The notes below the pieces were generated by a model that worked only from the letters and a program-made list of their open reading frames with translations, was not told the DNA's origin and did not search any database. 64,000 nucleotides of DNA from Algibacter pectinivorans (GTDB lineage: Bacteria; Bacteroidota; Bacteroidia; Flavobacteriales; Flavobacteriaceae): assembly GCF_900112595.1 (NCBI RefSeq), contig NZ_FOMI01000003.1, forward strand, positions 1 to 64,000, given 5' to 3'. Of the stretch, positions 52,167 to 60,963 are shown one piece after another (positions within the stretch are counted from its first letter, which is position 1; each line of letters begins with the position of its first letter). A program made the position numbers and the translations under genes.

Positions 52167-52913
52167 ATGAAAAAACACATACCGAATGCACTTACCTTAT
52201 TAAATTTATTGTGTGGTTGTATCGCTGTAATTTTAGCTATTAATAGCAATTTTATATCGGCAGCTATTTTTGTGTTTCTAGGTGTGTTTTTCGATTTTTT
52301 TGATGGTTTTGCTGCTCGAAAGTTACAGGTGCAAAGTGAATTAGGCTTACAGTTAGATTCGCTAGCCGATATGGTAACTAGTGGTTTGGTTCCTGGAGTT
52401 ATAATGTATAAGCTGTTAATATTAACTCTAGACACAGATTTAGTCCAAGGTGAAAGTTGGGAACCAACTACGTTTGGTGTAGATTTTAATGTACCAATAC
52501 TGCCATTGCTTGGGCTTTTTATTACTCTAGCATCGGCATACAGGTTAGCTAAGTTTAATATAGACGAAGATCAACAAACTTATTTTAAAGGCTTGCCAAC
52601 ACCTGCAAACGCCTTATTAATAATATCTTTACCATTAATTATCGAGTTTCAAAATAGCGATGCTATAAATAGTATAATTCTTAATACATGGTTTTTGTTA
52701 GGGCTTACTTTTTTAAGCTGTTACTTACTTAATTCGGGTATTAAATTATTTGCCTTAAAATTTAAAACTTATGGTTTTAAAGGAAATGCTACACGATACA
52801 TTTTTATAATTTTATGTGCTGTACTTTTAATTGTTTTACAATTTGCAGCTATTCCAGTAATTATAATACTATATATCTTAATGTCTGTTTTAGACAATTT
52901 AACTTCTAAATAA
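52167..52913 (+). CDS. pssA: CDP-diacylglycerol-serine O-phosphatidyltransferase
   Basis: The product has 248 residues from the ATG at 52167; the upstream 12 codons precede the conserved KKHIPNALTLLNLLCG start and are not expected. The CDP-alcohol phosphotransferase signature D-x2-DG-x2-AR-x8-G-x3-D-x3-D is complete: D43, D46-G47, A50-R51, G60, D64, D68. Six to eight membrane helices follow. The enzyme makes phosphatidylserine at the inner membrane, the precursor of phosphatidylethanolamine. It is divergent from the PorV/PorQ-family gene and 16 nt upstream of a DUF808 gene. Confidence 0.93.
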   Translation: MKKHIPNALTLLNLLCGCIAVILAINSNFISAAIFVFLGVFFDFFDGFAARKLQVQSELGLQLDSLADMVTSGLVPGVIMYKLLILTLDTDLVQGESWEPTTFGVDFNVPILPLLGLFITLASAYRLAKFNIDEDQQTYFKGLPTPANALLIISLPLIIEFQNSDAINSIILNTWFLLGLTFLSCYLLNSGIKLFALKFKTYGFKGNATRYIFIILCAVLLIVLQFAAIPVIIILYILMSVLDNLTSK

Positions 52914-52929
52914 AAAACATAATACAACT

Positions 52930-53820
52930 ATGGCTTCAGGATTTTTTGCATTATTTGATGATATAGCAGCGTTAATGGACGACGTTGTAGTGATGAGCAA
53001 GATCTCAACTAAAAAAACAGCTGGTATTTTAGGTGATGATTTAGCAGTTAATGCTGAAAAAGCAACAGGATTTATAGCATCTAGAGAATTGCCTGTACTG
53101 TGGGCTATTACTAAGGGGTCGGCTTTAAATAAAATCATTATTTTACCTATTGCCTTTTTATTAAGTGCATTTGCGCCTTGGGGTGTTACTTTGGCATTAA
53201 TTTTAGGAGGTATTTATTTGGCTTTTGAAGGTTTCGAAAAAATATTTCACTTTTTTGTGCCAGAAAAACATAATGAGGTTTCTACAAAGGAAGTTGATCC
53301 GGTTGATTTATCTGAAGAAGACATGATGCTTGCTGAAAAAGCAAAGGTTAAGTCGGCTATTTTTACAGATTTTATTCTTTCGGTTGAAATTGTAATTATT
53401 GCCCTAGGAACCGTTATTGGACGACCAATTTTGTTTCAAATTATTGTCGTGTCTATAGTTGCTATAATTGCAACTATTGGTGTTTATGGTATTGTTGCAT
53501 TAATTGTTAGAATGGACGATTTTGGTTTAAAACTGGTAAAGCTTAACGATAACGAAAAGAGTTTTTCTTATATATTTGGTAATCTACTTATTAATACCTT
53601 GCCTTGGGTAATACGCAGTTTATCTGTAATAGGCACCATAGCTTTACTATTGGTTGCGGGCGGTATTTTTGTTCATAATATTGATTTTTTACATCATTTT
53701 TTAGAAACTATACCAAGTTTTATAAGAGATTTTATAGTAGGTTTATTGGTGGGGTTAGGAGCTTATATTGCTGTGAAAATTTTTATAGGTATTAAAAAGT
53801 TGATTTTTAAGAAGAAGTAA
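52930..53820 (+). CDS. DUF808 family inner-membrane protein (YedI-like)
   Basis: The protein has 296 residues. The N-terminus SGFFALFDDIAALMDDVVVM and the stretch GILGDDLAVNAEKATGFIAS followed by RELPVLWAITKGSALNKIII are the diagnostic DUF808 blocks. Around five to seven helices fill the rest, and a short soluble linker (about 118-140, VPEKHNEVSTKEVDPVDLSE) lies between helices. The family has no firm function. It is probably co-transcribed with pssA (16-nt gap) and converges with the small ribbon-helix-helix gene. Confidence 0.88.
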   Translation: MASGFFALFDDIAALMDDVVVMSKISTKKTAGILGDDLAVNAEKATGFIASRELPVLWAITKGSALNKIIILPIAFLLSAFAPWGVTLALILGGIYLAFEGFEKIFHFFVPEKHNEVSTKEVDPVDLSEEDMMLAEKAKVKSAIFTDFILSVEIVIIALGTVIGRPILFQIIVVSIVAIIATIGVYGIVALIVRMDDFGLKLVKLNDNEKSFSYIFGNLLINTLPWVIRSLSVIGTIALLLVAGGIFVHNIDFLHHFLETIPSFIRDFIVGLLVGLGAYIAVKIFIGIKKLIFKKK

Positions 53821-53825
53821 AGCTT

Positions 53826-53993
53826 TTAATCGGTATCCTTTTTTTTAGGTGCTCGCTTAGCTTTTTTTAGACTTTCATTTAGCATCCATTCGAGCTGGCC
53901 ATTGGTACTACGGAATTCATCCGCAGCCCATTTTTCAATAGCCTTCAGCATGTCTTCATTTATACGCAATGCAAATGCTTTTTTCTTTGCCAT
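53826..53993 (-). CDS. Small Arc-type ribbon-helix-helix protein
   Basis: This 55-residue reading frame has MAKKKAFALRINEDMLKAIE followed by KWAADEFRSTNGQLEWMLNE. The strand (FALRI), the two helices and the central RSTNGQLEW turn match the Arc/MetJ fold. The tail KKAKRAPKKKDTD is basic. Such proteins bind DNA as dimers and repress transcription, often their own. It follows the PH-like gene by 2 nt, so it is the third gene of an SPFH / PH-like / Arc trio. No toxin partner is adjacent, so a regulator role is more likely than antitoxin. It was found by reading the minus strand directly. Confidence 0.8.
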   Translation of the reverse strand: MAKKKAFALRINEDMLKAIEKWAADEFRSTNGQLEWMLNESLKKAKRAPKKKDTD

Positions 53994-53995
53994 AA

Positions 53996-54490
53996 TTATT
54001 TTTGATGTAAATATGTTGCTATAACGCTATCTACTTGGTTTTTTTGTTGTGTACCTATTAACAACTTTTTATTGTTGTTTAAGGTTAGTTGTACTCCTAT
54101 ATCTCCTTTAACATTAATAGCTTTTCCTTTTGCTTGATTCCAAAGAAAACCACCTTTTAATCCCCAACCACCATATTCTGAAAGAGCGTTATAAGTTCTA
54201 GTTTCGGCATGTTTAATATCGCTCCATGATATGGTTTTCATTTTTAAATGGAGTGGGAAAAATTTATAATGTATGCCTATTTTGTCTATCTGGGTTGTTA
54301 ACTTAAATATAAAAACAAGTCCGAATCCTAGTAAAATAGTACTTAATGCTATAATATATTGCTTTGTACTCATGTTATTACTTTTTAAGAATAAATTGGT
54401 AATAATTACAATAGGGGCAATGGAGGTAACCGTCATTAAAATAATTAACCATGGTTGTGTAAAGCGTTGCTCTTCTTTAAATTGTTTCAT
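53996..54490 (-). CDS. Membrane protein with PH-like domain
   Basis: The protein has 164 residues. Two membrane helices (about 13-35 and 44-64: WLIILMTVTSIAPIVIITNL and YIIALSTILLGFGLVFIF) are followed by a soluble beta-rich domain with IDKIGIHYKFFPLHLKMKTI, SWSDIKHAETRTYNALSEYG and VQLTLNNNKKLLIGTQQKNQ. That pattern of strands with a final helix is a bacterial PH-like fold. GGWGLKGGFLWNQ in a loop is conserved in similar short proteins. The function is unknown. It lies 2 nt from both neighbours, between the SPFH gene and the Arc gene. Confidence 0.65.
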   Translation of the reverse strand: MKQFKEEQRFTQPWLIILMTVTSIAPIVIITNLFLKSNNMSTKQYIIALSTILLGFGLVFIFKLTTQIDKIGIHYKFFPLHLKMKTISWSDIKHAETRTYNALSEYGGWGLKGGFLWNQAKGKAINVKGDIGVQLTLNNNKKLLIGTQQKNQVDSVIATYLHQK

Positions 54491-54492
54491 TT

Positions 54493-55353
54493 CTAGTGGT
54501 TTAAAGTGCCTGTGTTTAAAACTGGCGATGCATCTTTATCACCACAAAGAATAACCATTAAATTACTAACCATGGCTGCTTTTCTGTCTTCATCTAAATT
54601 CACAATTTGTTTTTTGCCTAATTCTTCCAAAGCCATTTCTACCATGCTTACGGCACCTTCTACAATTTTATGTCTCGCTGCTACAATAGCTGTGGCTTGT
54701 TGTCTTTTTAACATGGCGTTTGCAATTTCTTGGGCGTATGCTAAATAGCCTATTCTAGCTTCTAAAACTTCAATGCCTGCTATAGATAAACGTTCGTCTA
54801 TTTCTTTTTCTAAAGCTTCACTTACTTCGTTAACGCTAGAGCGTAAAGTAATATCTTCTGTTAAGCCTTCATCTGCAAAATTATCATAAGGGTACATGCT
54901 GGCTAATTTTCTAACGGCAGCATCTGTTTGTACTTTTACAAAGTTTTCAAAATCATCGACATCAAAAGCTGCTTTATAAGTGTCTTTTACTCGCCATACT
55001 AAAATGGTGCTTATCATTATTGGGTTACCAAGTTTATCGTTTACTTTTAAACGTTCGCTATCAAAATTACTGGCGCGCAAAGAAATTTTCTTTTTAGTGT
55101 AAAATGGAATAACCCAATAAAAACCATTTTTGTTAATGGTGCCCACATATTTTCCAAAAAGTAGTAATACTCTAGAGTTATTAGGTTGCACCATAATAAA
55201 ACCCGATGCAATAAATACAGCAATTAGTATTGAAATTGCGAATAGTAAGTTCCCTGTAATAAAGATGCCAATAATACTACCGAAGAACATAATAAAAAAT
55301 ACGAATAGCATTAAGTATCCGTTTGCTGGTGTAATTATTTTTTCTTGTTCCAT
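54493..55353 (-). CDS. SPFH/Band 7 domain protein (stomatin-like)
   Basis: The protein has 286 residues. Two N-terminal membrane helices (about 13-35 and 36-54) precede a Band 7 domain (about 55-215): IMVQPNNSRVLLLFGKYVGT, FYWVIPFYTKKKISLRASNF, VKVQTDAAVRKLASMYPYD and VLEARIGYLAYAQEIANAML. An alanine- and glutamate-rich helix (RQQATAIVAARHKIVEGAVS) follows, typical of oligomerising SPFH proteins. It would form membrane microdomain scaffolds. The gene heads the trio with PH-like and Arc-like proteins; a -7-like sequence with one mismatch is upstream near 55380. Confidence 0.88.
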   Translation of the reverse strand: MEQEKIITPANGYLMLFVFFIMFFGSIIGIFITGNLLFAISILIAVFIASGFIMVQPNNSRVLLLFGKYVGTINKNGFYWVIPFYTKKKISLRASNFDSERLKVNDKLGNPIMISTILVWRVKDTYKAAFDVDDFENFVKVQTDAAVRKLASMYPYDNFADEGLTEDITLRSSVNEVSEALEKEIDERLSIAGIEVLEARIGYLAYAQEIANAMLKRQQATAIVAARHKIVEGAVSMVEMALEELGKKQIVNLDEDRKAAMVSNLMVILCGDKDASPVLNTGTLNH

Positions 55354-55696
55354 AATTTTTGTTAGTTTAAAATGATATTAATTTGATATCATAAAGATAT
55401 GATAATTTTTATAAAACGAATAATTGTTTAACTTTTTTTGTTGAAATATTTTATTAATAGGATGGATTATAATGAAGAACTAGACTGGTTAGGGTATAGT
55501 AAGTTTATGAATAGAGTTTATAAATTTATTCGGAATAAGCGTATTTGAATAGATAAAACGCTGAAAATTAGTTGATAAGCGCGTTAGGGATTGCAATGGA
55601 AAGCCCGACCGCTTGCCCTGAGCATACACGAAGGGTGGGGTAACGCCCTAATTGTTTGTAAAATAGATATTTAAAAATAAAATATGGCTTTGGCCC
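55354..55696. other. Gene-free gap of 343 nt with a repeat copy
   Basis: The gap lies between the SPFH gene and lptB, both leftward. It holds AT-rich DNA with a palindrome-like ATATCATAAAGATATGAT stretch near 55375 and the inverted repeat copy at 55579-55650. No credible reading frame or RNA gene was found. Confidence 0.5.
55579..55650 (-). repeat. Interspersed repeat, internally deleted copy
   Basis: Read on the minus strand it runs TAGGGCGTTACCCC, CGGTCGGGCTTTCC, then directly ATTGCAATCCCTAACGCG. Compared with the copies at 7884-8019 and 60810-60925 it lacks about 45 nt between GGGCTTTCC and CAATCCC. The missing part is bounded in the full copies by similar CGGGCT...TCC sequences, so slippage between short direct repeats could explain it. 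Confidence 0.75.
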
Positions 55697-56437
55697 CTAT
55701 TCTCGAATTTTCTTTTTACGCAATTCGAAATTCTGACCTAAGTACACCTTACGAACCATTTCGTCGTTTGCTAATTCTTCAGGTTCACCGGCTTTAAGGA
55801 TACTACCTTCAAACATTAAGTATGTTCTATCTGTAATAGCAAGTGTTTCCTGTACGTTATGATCGGTAATTAAGATACCAATATTCTTTTTAGTTAATTG
55901 TGCTACAATACGCTGAATATCTTCCACAGCAACGGGGTCAACCCCTGCAAAAGGTTCATCTAAAAGAATAAAATTAGGATCGGTTGCTAGTGCACGAGCA
56001 ATTTCTGTTCTACGACGTTCACCACCAGACAATAAATCGCCTCGGCTTTTTCTAATATGACCTAAACTAAATTCTTCAATTAGCGACTCCATTTTCATGA
56101 GTTGCTCTTTCTTACTTAATTTAGTAAGTTGTAATACACTTAAAATATTATCTTCAATACTTAGTTTTCTAAATACCGAGGCTTCTTGGGCTAAATAGCC
56201 AACACCGTTTTGTGCACGTTTGTACATAGGGTATTTTGTAATTTGTGTATTATCTAAAAAGATATGACCGCCATTTGGTTTAATTAAACCAACAATCATG
56301 TAAAAAGAGGTTGTTTTACCAGCACCGTTAGGTCCTAATAGACCAACAATTTCTCCTTGATTAACTTCTAGAGAAACATCTTTTACAACTTTTCGTCCGC
56401 TATAGGACTTCATTAAATTTTCGGCTCTTAAAATCAT
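55697..56437 (-). CDS. lptB: LPS export ABC transporter ATPase LptB
   Basis: The protein has 246 residues. Walker A is [15 protein letters not shown] (about 33-47), the signature is [15 protein letters not shown], Walker B is [16 protein letters not shown] and the switch is [10 protein letters not shown]. The DEPFAGVDP form and short C-terminal tail are those of LptB. Powered by LptB2FG, lipopolysaccharide is pulled from the inner membrane to the outer membrane. The other Lpt genes are not in the window. A 148-nt gap separates it from tatC, which is on the same strand, as found in many Flavobacteria. Confidence 0.94.
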   Translation of the reverse strand: MILRAENLMKSYSGRKVVKDVSLEVNQGEIVGLLGPNGAGKTTSFYMIVGLIKPNGGHIFLDNTQITKYPMYKRAQNGVGYLAQEASVFRKLSIEDNILSVLQLTKLSKKEQLMKMESLIEEFSLGHIRKSRGDLLSGGERRRTEIARALATDPNFILLDEPFAGVDPVAVEDIQRIVAQLTKKNIGILITDHNVQETLAITDRTYLMFEGSILKAGEPEELANDEMVRKVYLGQNFELRKKKIRE

Positions 56438-56585
56438 ATTTTTTATATACTGAACGCTAAAAATAGTAAAATCATATACAACTATGATAACGTCTTGATT
56501 AATTCTTTAATAACTGTTTTGTGTTTCTAGCTTAAAACTTGTTCTCGATACTATCTTTATTACATGGGGTTTACTAAAAAACAAT

Positions 56586-57419
56586 TTATTGTTTTTTAGC
56601 TATTTGCTTTTCTTTTCGCTTCTGGTTTCTAATTACAATTTTAGAAATATAGATACTTACTTGGTATAAAATTAAAATAGGAATCGCTACTATAACTTGA
56701 CTCGCAATATCTGGCGGCGTAATAACGGCAGATAAAATAAGTACAATGACCAAAGCGTATTTTCTGTATTTTCTTAATATCTCTGGCGTTACCAATCCTA
56801 TTTTGGTTAAAAAGTAAATAATAATAGGTAGCTCGAAAATTAGGCCAGAAGCTAGGGCAGAAGACCTCACTAAAGCGATATAAGAACTTATATCAATTTG
56901 ATTGTCTACACGAGTAGATATGCTGTAGTTAGCTAAAAAATTAAGGGATAATGGCGTTACTATATAATAACCAAAAAGGACACCAATGAAGAATAGTAGT
57001 GATGAAATTACTATAAACCCGCGAGAATGTTTGCGTTCATTACTATGTAATCCAGGGCTAATAAATTTCCAGAGCTGATAAATAACGTATGGGAAGGAGA
57101 TAATAAAGCCCCCCAAAATAGCGGTCCAAATATCGGCTGAAAATTGTCCAGCCATAGTTCGGTTTTGTAATATCATTGGCATTTCTTTAGCACAAAACGT
57201 GGTGTCCATAACAAAAAAGTTTGCCGTTTCACACAACATACTATATGTTGGAAAGCCCATATTTAGTGGCGCAAAAATGATATTATCGAAAACAAATCTG
57301 CTAAAAATAAATACTAGTGTGGCTACAATTATTACGGCTAAACAGATTCTAATTAGGTGCCAACGTAAATCTTCAAGATGATCTAAAAAAGACATCTCAT
57401 TTATATCTTTTTTTGCCAT
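56586..57419 (-). CDS. tatC: Twin-arginine translocase subunit TatC
   Basis: The protein has 277 residues. The N-terminal MSFLDHLEDLRWHLIR is the conserved TatC start (SxxxHLxELRxRL), with E and R residues that bind twin-arginine signals. Six helices follow; AGLIFELPIIIYFLTKIGLV and VLILSAVITPPDIASQVIVA in the second half are family hallmarks. The first periplasmic loop has an insert of about 45 residues with cysteines (SMLCETANFFVMDTTFCAKE), seen in Bacteroidota TatC. It acts at the inner membrane with TatA. The start overlaps the stop of the kdsD-type gene by one base. Confidence 0.95.
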   Translation of the reverse strand: MAKKDINEMSFLDHLEDLRWHLIRICLAVIIVATLVFIFSRFVFDNIIFAPLNMGFPTYSMLCETANFFVMDTTFCAKEMPMILQNRTMAGQFSADIWTAILGGFIISFPYVIYQLWKFISPGLHSNERKHSRGFIVISSLLFFIGVLFGYYIVTPLSLNFLANYSISTRVDNQIDISSYIALVRSSALASGLIFELPIIIYFLTKIGLVTPEILRKYRKYALVIVLILSAVITPPDIASQVIVAIPILILYQVSIYISKIVIRNQKRKEKQIAKKQ

Positions 57420-58384
57420 TATATAATACCTTCTTTAATTAAATCGTGTAAATGTACAATACCTGCATATTTACCATGTTCCTCAACTAGTATCTGAGAA
57501 ATGTCGTTGTTTTCCATAAGTTCTAAAGCGTCAATAGCCATAGCATCGGCTTGAATACGTTTTGGGTTATTACCCATAATATCTTTTGCTGTTAACCCAG
57601 AAAAATCATCTACTTTGGTTAACATTCTACGTAAATCGCCATCGGTAATAATACCTATAATTTCATCGTTTTCAACAACAGCTGTAACCCCTAGCATCTT
57701 TTCGGTTATTTCAACAATTACACTTTTAATATTCGTATTAGGAGTTACTTTTGGCTTTTGGTTTACAGAGCTAATATCTTTAACGCGCAGGTATAATTTT
57801 TTACCTAACGCGCCACCTGGATGATATTTAGCAAAATCGTTACTAGAAAATCCCCGTAGTTCTAGTAAGCAAACCGCAAGAGCATCACCAACAACAAGTT
57901 GCGCAGTAGTGCTTGTGGTAGGTGCCAAATTATTTGGGCATGCTTCCTTTTCTACAAAAGCATTTAAAATATAGTTAGCATGTTGCCCTAAAAAGGACTC
58001 TGGATTGCCTGTTATAGCAATTATTTTATTTTTTGAACTTTTTATTAGTGGCACCAATACTTTAATTTCTGGTGTATTTCCACTTTTAGATATACAGATT
58101 ACGATATCTTCTTTAAGAATTAAGCCTAAATCTCCATGAATGGCATCTGCTGCATGCATAAAAATTGAAGGTGTACCAGTAGAGTTTAAGGTTGCTACAA
58201 TTTTATTTGCTATTAAAGCGCTTTTGCCTATGCCTGTAATAATTACGCGCCCTTTCGATTTGTAAATGAGCTGTGTAGCCGCTGCAAAATCATCTGTAAT
58301 TAAGCTTGCTAAGTTTAAAATAGCTTTGCTTTCCATTTCAATGGTTTGCTTAGCAATTTTAATTATGGCATTTTTATCTTTCAA
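57419..58384 (-). CDS. kdsD: KpsF/GutQ-type sugar-phosphate isomerase (KdsD)
   Basis: The protein has 321 residues. An SIS domain (about 30-180) contains RVIITGIGKSALIANKIVAT, the substrate loop CISKSGNTPEIKVLV and GDALAVCLLELRGFSSNDFA. It is followed by KYHPGGALGKKLYLRVKDIS and two CBS domains (about 205-320, with GIITDGDLRRMLTK and GIVHLHDLIKEGII). The enzyme makes arabinose-5-phosphate from ribulose-5-phosphate, the entry step of Kdo synthesis for LPS. It forms an operon with tatC and is divergent from recQ over 201 nt. Confidence 0.93.
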   Translation of the reverse strand: MKDKNAIIKIAKQTIEMESKAILNLASLITDDFAAATQLIYKSKGRVIITGIGKSALIANKIVATLNSTGTPSIFMHAADAIHGDLGLILKEDIVICISKSGNTPEIKVLVPLIKSSKNKIIAITGNPESFLGQHANYILNAFVEKEACPNNLAPTTSTTAQLVVGDALAVCLLELRGFSSNDFAKYHPGGALGKKLYLRVKDISSVNQKPKVTPNTNIKSVIVEITEKMLGVTAVVENDEIIGIITDGDLRRMLTKVDDFSGLTAKDIMGNNPKRIQADAMAIDALELMENNDISQILVEEHGKYAGIVHLHDLIKEGII

Positions 58385-58585
58385 AATTTATTGTTTTTTG
58401 AGTTGAGTTTTAAAGATTTTATTATCTTTAAATGTTAGTCAAATTGAATTTTTGTTGTAATTTGGAAATTGGTTACAAAACTAACGAAAAAAATATGAGG
58501 CTTCTCTTAATGTTTTATGAAATTATTTAAAATTGATTTATGTGCATTTTAGAGAAATAATTAAACAATAATTTTAAAATAATTC

Positions 58586-60790
58586 ATGTCAATATCAAAA
58601 AACGACTTGCATGCCGCTCTAAAAAAGTATTTTGGGTTTAGTAAGTTTAAAGGGCTTCAAGAAAGTGTTATAGAAAGTATTTTAGCTGGACAGCACACCT
58701 TTGTAATAATGCCCACAGGCGGAGGAAAATCACTATGTTATCAATTACCAGCATTAATGCAAGAAGGTACGGCTATTGTTGTATCTCCTTTAATTGCTTT
58801 AATGAAAAACCAGGTAGATGCCATTAGAGGTGTTTCAAAAGAAAATGGTGTAGCACACGTGCTAAATTCTTCTTTAAATAAAACCGAAATAAAGCAGGTT
58901 AAAGAAGATATTGTTAATGGCGTAACTAAATTATTGTATGTCGCTCCAGAATCCTTAACCAAAGAAGAGAATGTCGAGTTTTTAAGAAGCGTAAAAATTT
59001 CGTTTTTGGCCATCGATGAGGCCCACTGTATTAGTGAGTGGGGACACGATTTTAGACCAGAATACAGAAACCTACGACACATTATAAAACGGATAGGCGA
59101 TAATATTCCAATTATTGGGCTTACGGCTACCGCAACGCCTAAAGTGCAAGAAGATATTATTAAAAATTTAGGTATTGGCAATGCTAAAACCTTTAAAGCA
59201 TCCTTTAACCGACCTAATTTATATTACGAAGTACGCCCAAAAACTAAGAATGTAGATGTCGATATTATTAGGTTCATTAAAAAGAACGAAGGTAAATCGG
59301 GCATTGTATATTGTTTAAGCAGAAAACGTGTTGAGGAGTTAGCACAAGTGCTTCAAGTAAATGGTGTAAATGCAGTACCATATCATGCTGGTTTAGATGC
59401 CAAAACGCGGTCTAGCCATCAAGATAAATTCCTTATGGAAGATGTGGATGTGGTTGTGGCTACTATTGCTTTTGGTATGGGAATAGATAAACCAGATGTG
59501 CGCTTTGTAATTCATCATGATATTCCAAAAAGTATAGAAAGTTATTATCAAGAAACAGGACGTGCAGGACGTGATGGTGGCGAAGGCCATTGTTTAGCAT
59601 ATTATGCGTACAAGGATATTGAAAAGCTTGAGAAATTCATGTCAGGTAAACCTGTTGCCGAACAAGAAATAGGGCAAGCCTTACTACAAGAAGTAGTTGC
59701 TTTTGCCGAAACATCCATTTCTAGACGAAAATTTATCCTGCATTATTTTGGCGAAGAGTTCGATAATGAAACAGGCGAAGGTGGCGATATGGATGATAAT
59801 GTAAGGCATCCTAAAAAGCAGGTCGAGGCAAAGGATAATGTTAAGTTATTGCTAGAAACTATTGCTAACACGAATGAAAAATACAAATCTAAAGATTTAG
59901 TAAACGTTTTAATAGGTAAAGAAAACGCTTTAATTAACTCGCACAAAACAAACGAACAACCGTTTTTTGGTGGTGGTAAACATAAAGATAATAAATATTG
60001 GATGGCCTTATTAAGGCAAGTTTTAGTGGCTGGGTATCTTAAAAAAGATATAGAAACTTACGGCGTTATTAAACTATCGGAAGCGGGTAGAGAGTTCCCT
60101 AAAAAACCAGAATCTTTTATGATGACCGAAGACCATATTTTTGAAGGTGAACAAGAAGATGGTACCATTATTACAGCACAAAAAGGAGGTGGTGCTATTG
60201 CCGACCCTGTTTTAATGGGCATGTTAAAAGATTTACGTAAAAAGAATGCTAAAAAGTTAGGCGTTCCGCCGTTTGTTATATTTCAAGATCCATCATTGGA
60301 GGATATGGCCTTAAAATATCCCATTAACTTAACCGAATTGGCCAATGTACATGGAGTTGGCGAGGGTAAAGCTAAAAAATACGGAAAAGATTTTGTGGCC
60401 TTTATTGAAAAATATGTCGAGGAAAATGATATTACACGTCCAGACGATTTAGTTGTAAAATCTACAGGAACCAATTCTGCCAATAAGCTATACATTATTC
60501 AAAATATAGACAGGAAATTGCCCTTAGACGATATTTCGTCATCTAAAGGTATGTCGATGTCCGAGTTTATAAAAGAAATGGAAGCCATTGTGTTTTCGGG
60601 TACTAAGTTAAATATAGATTATTGGCTAAACGATATTCTAGACGAGGACCAGCAAGAAGAAATTCACGAGTATTTCATGGAATCTGAAACCGATAGCATT
60701 GGTTTAGCAATCGAGGAATTTGATGGCGATTATGACGATGAAGAACTGCGTTTATACCGTATTAAATTTATTAGCGAAGTAGCAAACTAA
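58586..60790 (+). CDS. recQ: ATP-dependent DNA helicase RecQ
   Basis: The protein has 734 residues. The helicase core has VIMPTGGGKSLCYQLPAL (Walker A near 43-49), AIDEAHCISEWGHDFRPEYR (DEAH near 145), LTATATPKVQEDI and YQETGRAGRDGGEGHCLAYY. It is followed by a zinc/RQC region in which the usual four cysteines are not evident (RRKFILHYFGEEFDNETGEG), then a winged helix. An HRDC domain is near 545-620 (FVIFQDPSLEDMALKYPINL). About 110 further acidic residues extend the C-terminus. It unwinds DNA during recombination and repair. The lack of RQC cysteines is shared with many Bacteroidota RecQ1-type proteins. Confidence 0.93.
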   Translation: MSISKNDLHAALKKYFGFSKFKGLQESVIESILAGQHTFVIMPTGGGKSLCYQLPALMQEGTAIVVSPLIALMKNQVDAIRGVSKENGVAHVLNSSLNKTEIKQVKEDIVNGVTKLLYVAPESLTKEENVEFLRSVKISFLAIDEAHCISEWGHDFRPEYRNLRHIIKRIGDNIPIIGLTATATPKVQEDIIKNLGIGNAKTFKASFNRPNLYYEVRPKTKNVDVDIIRFIKKNEGKSGIVYCLSRKRVEELAQVLQVNGVNAVPYHAGLDAKTRSSHQDKFLMEDVDVVVATIAFGMGIDKPDVRFVIHHDIPKSIESYYQETGRAGRDGGEGHCLAYYAYKDIEKLEKFMSGKPVAEQEIGQALLQEVVAFAETSISRRKFILHYFGEEFDNETGEGGDMDDNVRHPKKQVEAKDNVKLLLETIANTNEKYKSKDLVNVLIGKENALINSHKTNEQPFFGGGKHKDNKYWMALLRQVLVAGYLKKDIETYGVIKLSEAGREFPKKPESFMMTEDHIFEGEQEDGTIITAQKGGGAIADPVLMGMLKDLRKKNAKKLGVPPFVIFQDPSLEDMALKYPINLTELANVHGVGEGKAKKYGKDFVAFIEKYVEENDITRPDDLVVKSTGTNSANKLYIIQNIDRKLPLDDISSSKGMSMSEFIKEMEAIVFSGTKLNIDYWLNDILDEDQQEEIHEYFMESETDSIGLAIEEFDGDYDDEELRLYRIKFISEVAN

Positions 60791-60809
60791 ATGCATTTTA
60801 ATAAATGAT

Positions 60810-60925
60810 TTGGGCGCTTGCCTGCCGGCAGGCAGGTTACCCCAAAAGGGTCGGGCTTTACGTTACAAGTCCTCGCTCTTCCTTCGTCAGGCTGTGGGCT
60901 ATCCACTTCAATCCCTAACGCGGGT
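60810..60925 (+). repeat. Interspersed repeat, full copy 2
   Basis: The element runs from TTGGGCG to CCCTAACGCGGGT and shares long blocks with 7884-8019: GTCGGGCTTTACGTTACAAG, GGCTGTGGGCTATCCACT, CAATCCCTAACGCGGG. It carries a perfect GC-rich palindrome CCTGCCGGCAGG near 60820-60835 in its variable part. It fills the 173-nt gap between the recQ stop and the convergent 60964-61593 gene. Confidence 0.8.
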
Positions 60926-60963
60926 GTGTTATTTAAAGATAGTGTTTGGAGTTTTTATTCTAG

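Noticed and set aside
53826-54490. Arc-like protein plus PH-like protein as toxin-antitoxin pair
   Set aside because: The PH-like membrane protein has no toxin features, and the trio with the SPFH gene argues for another role.
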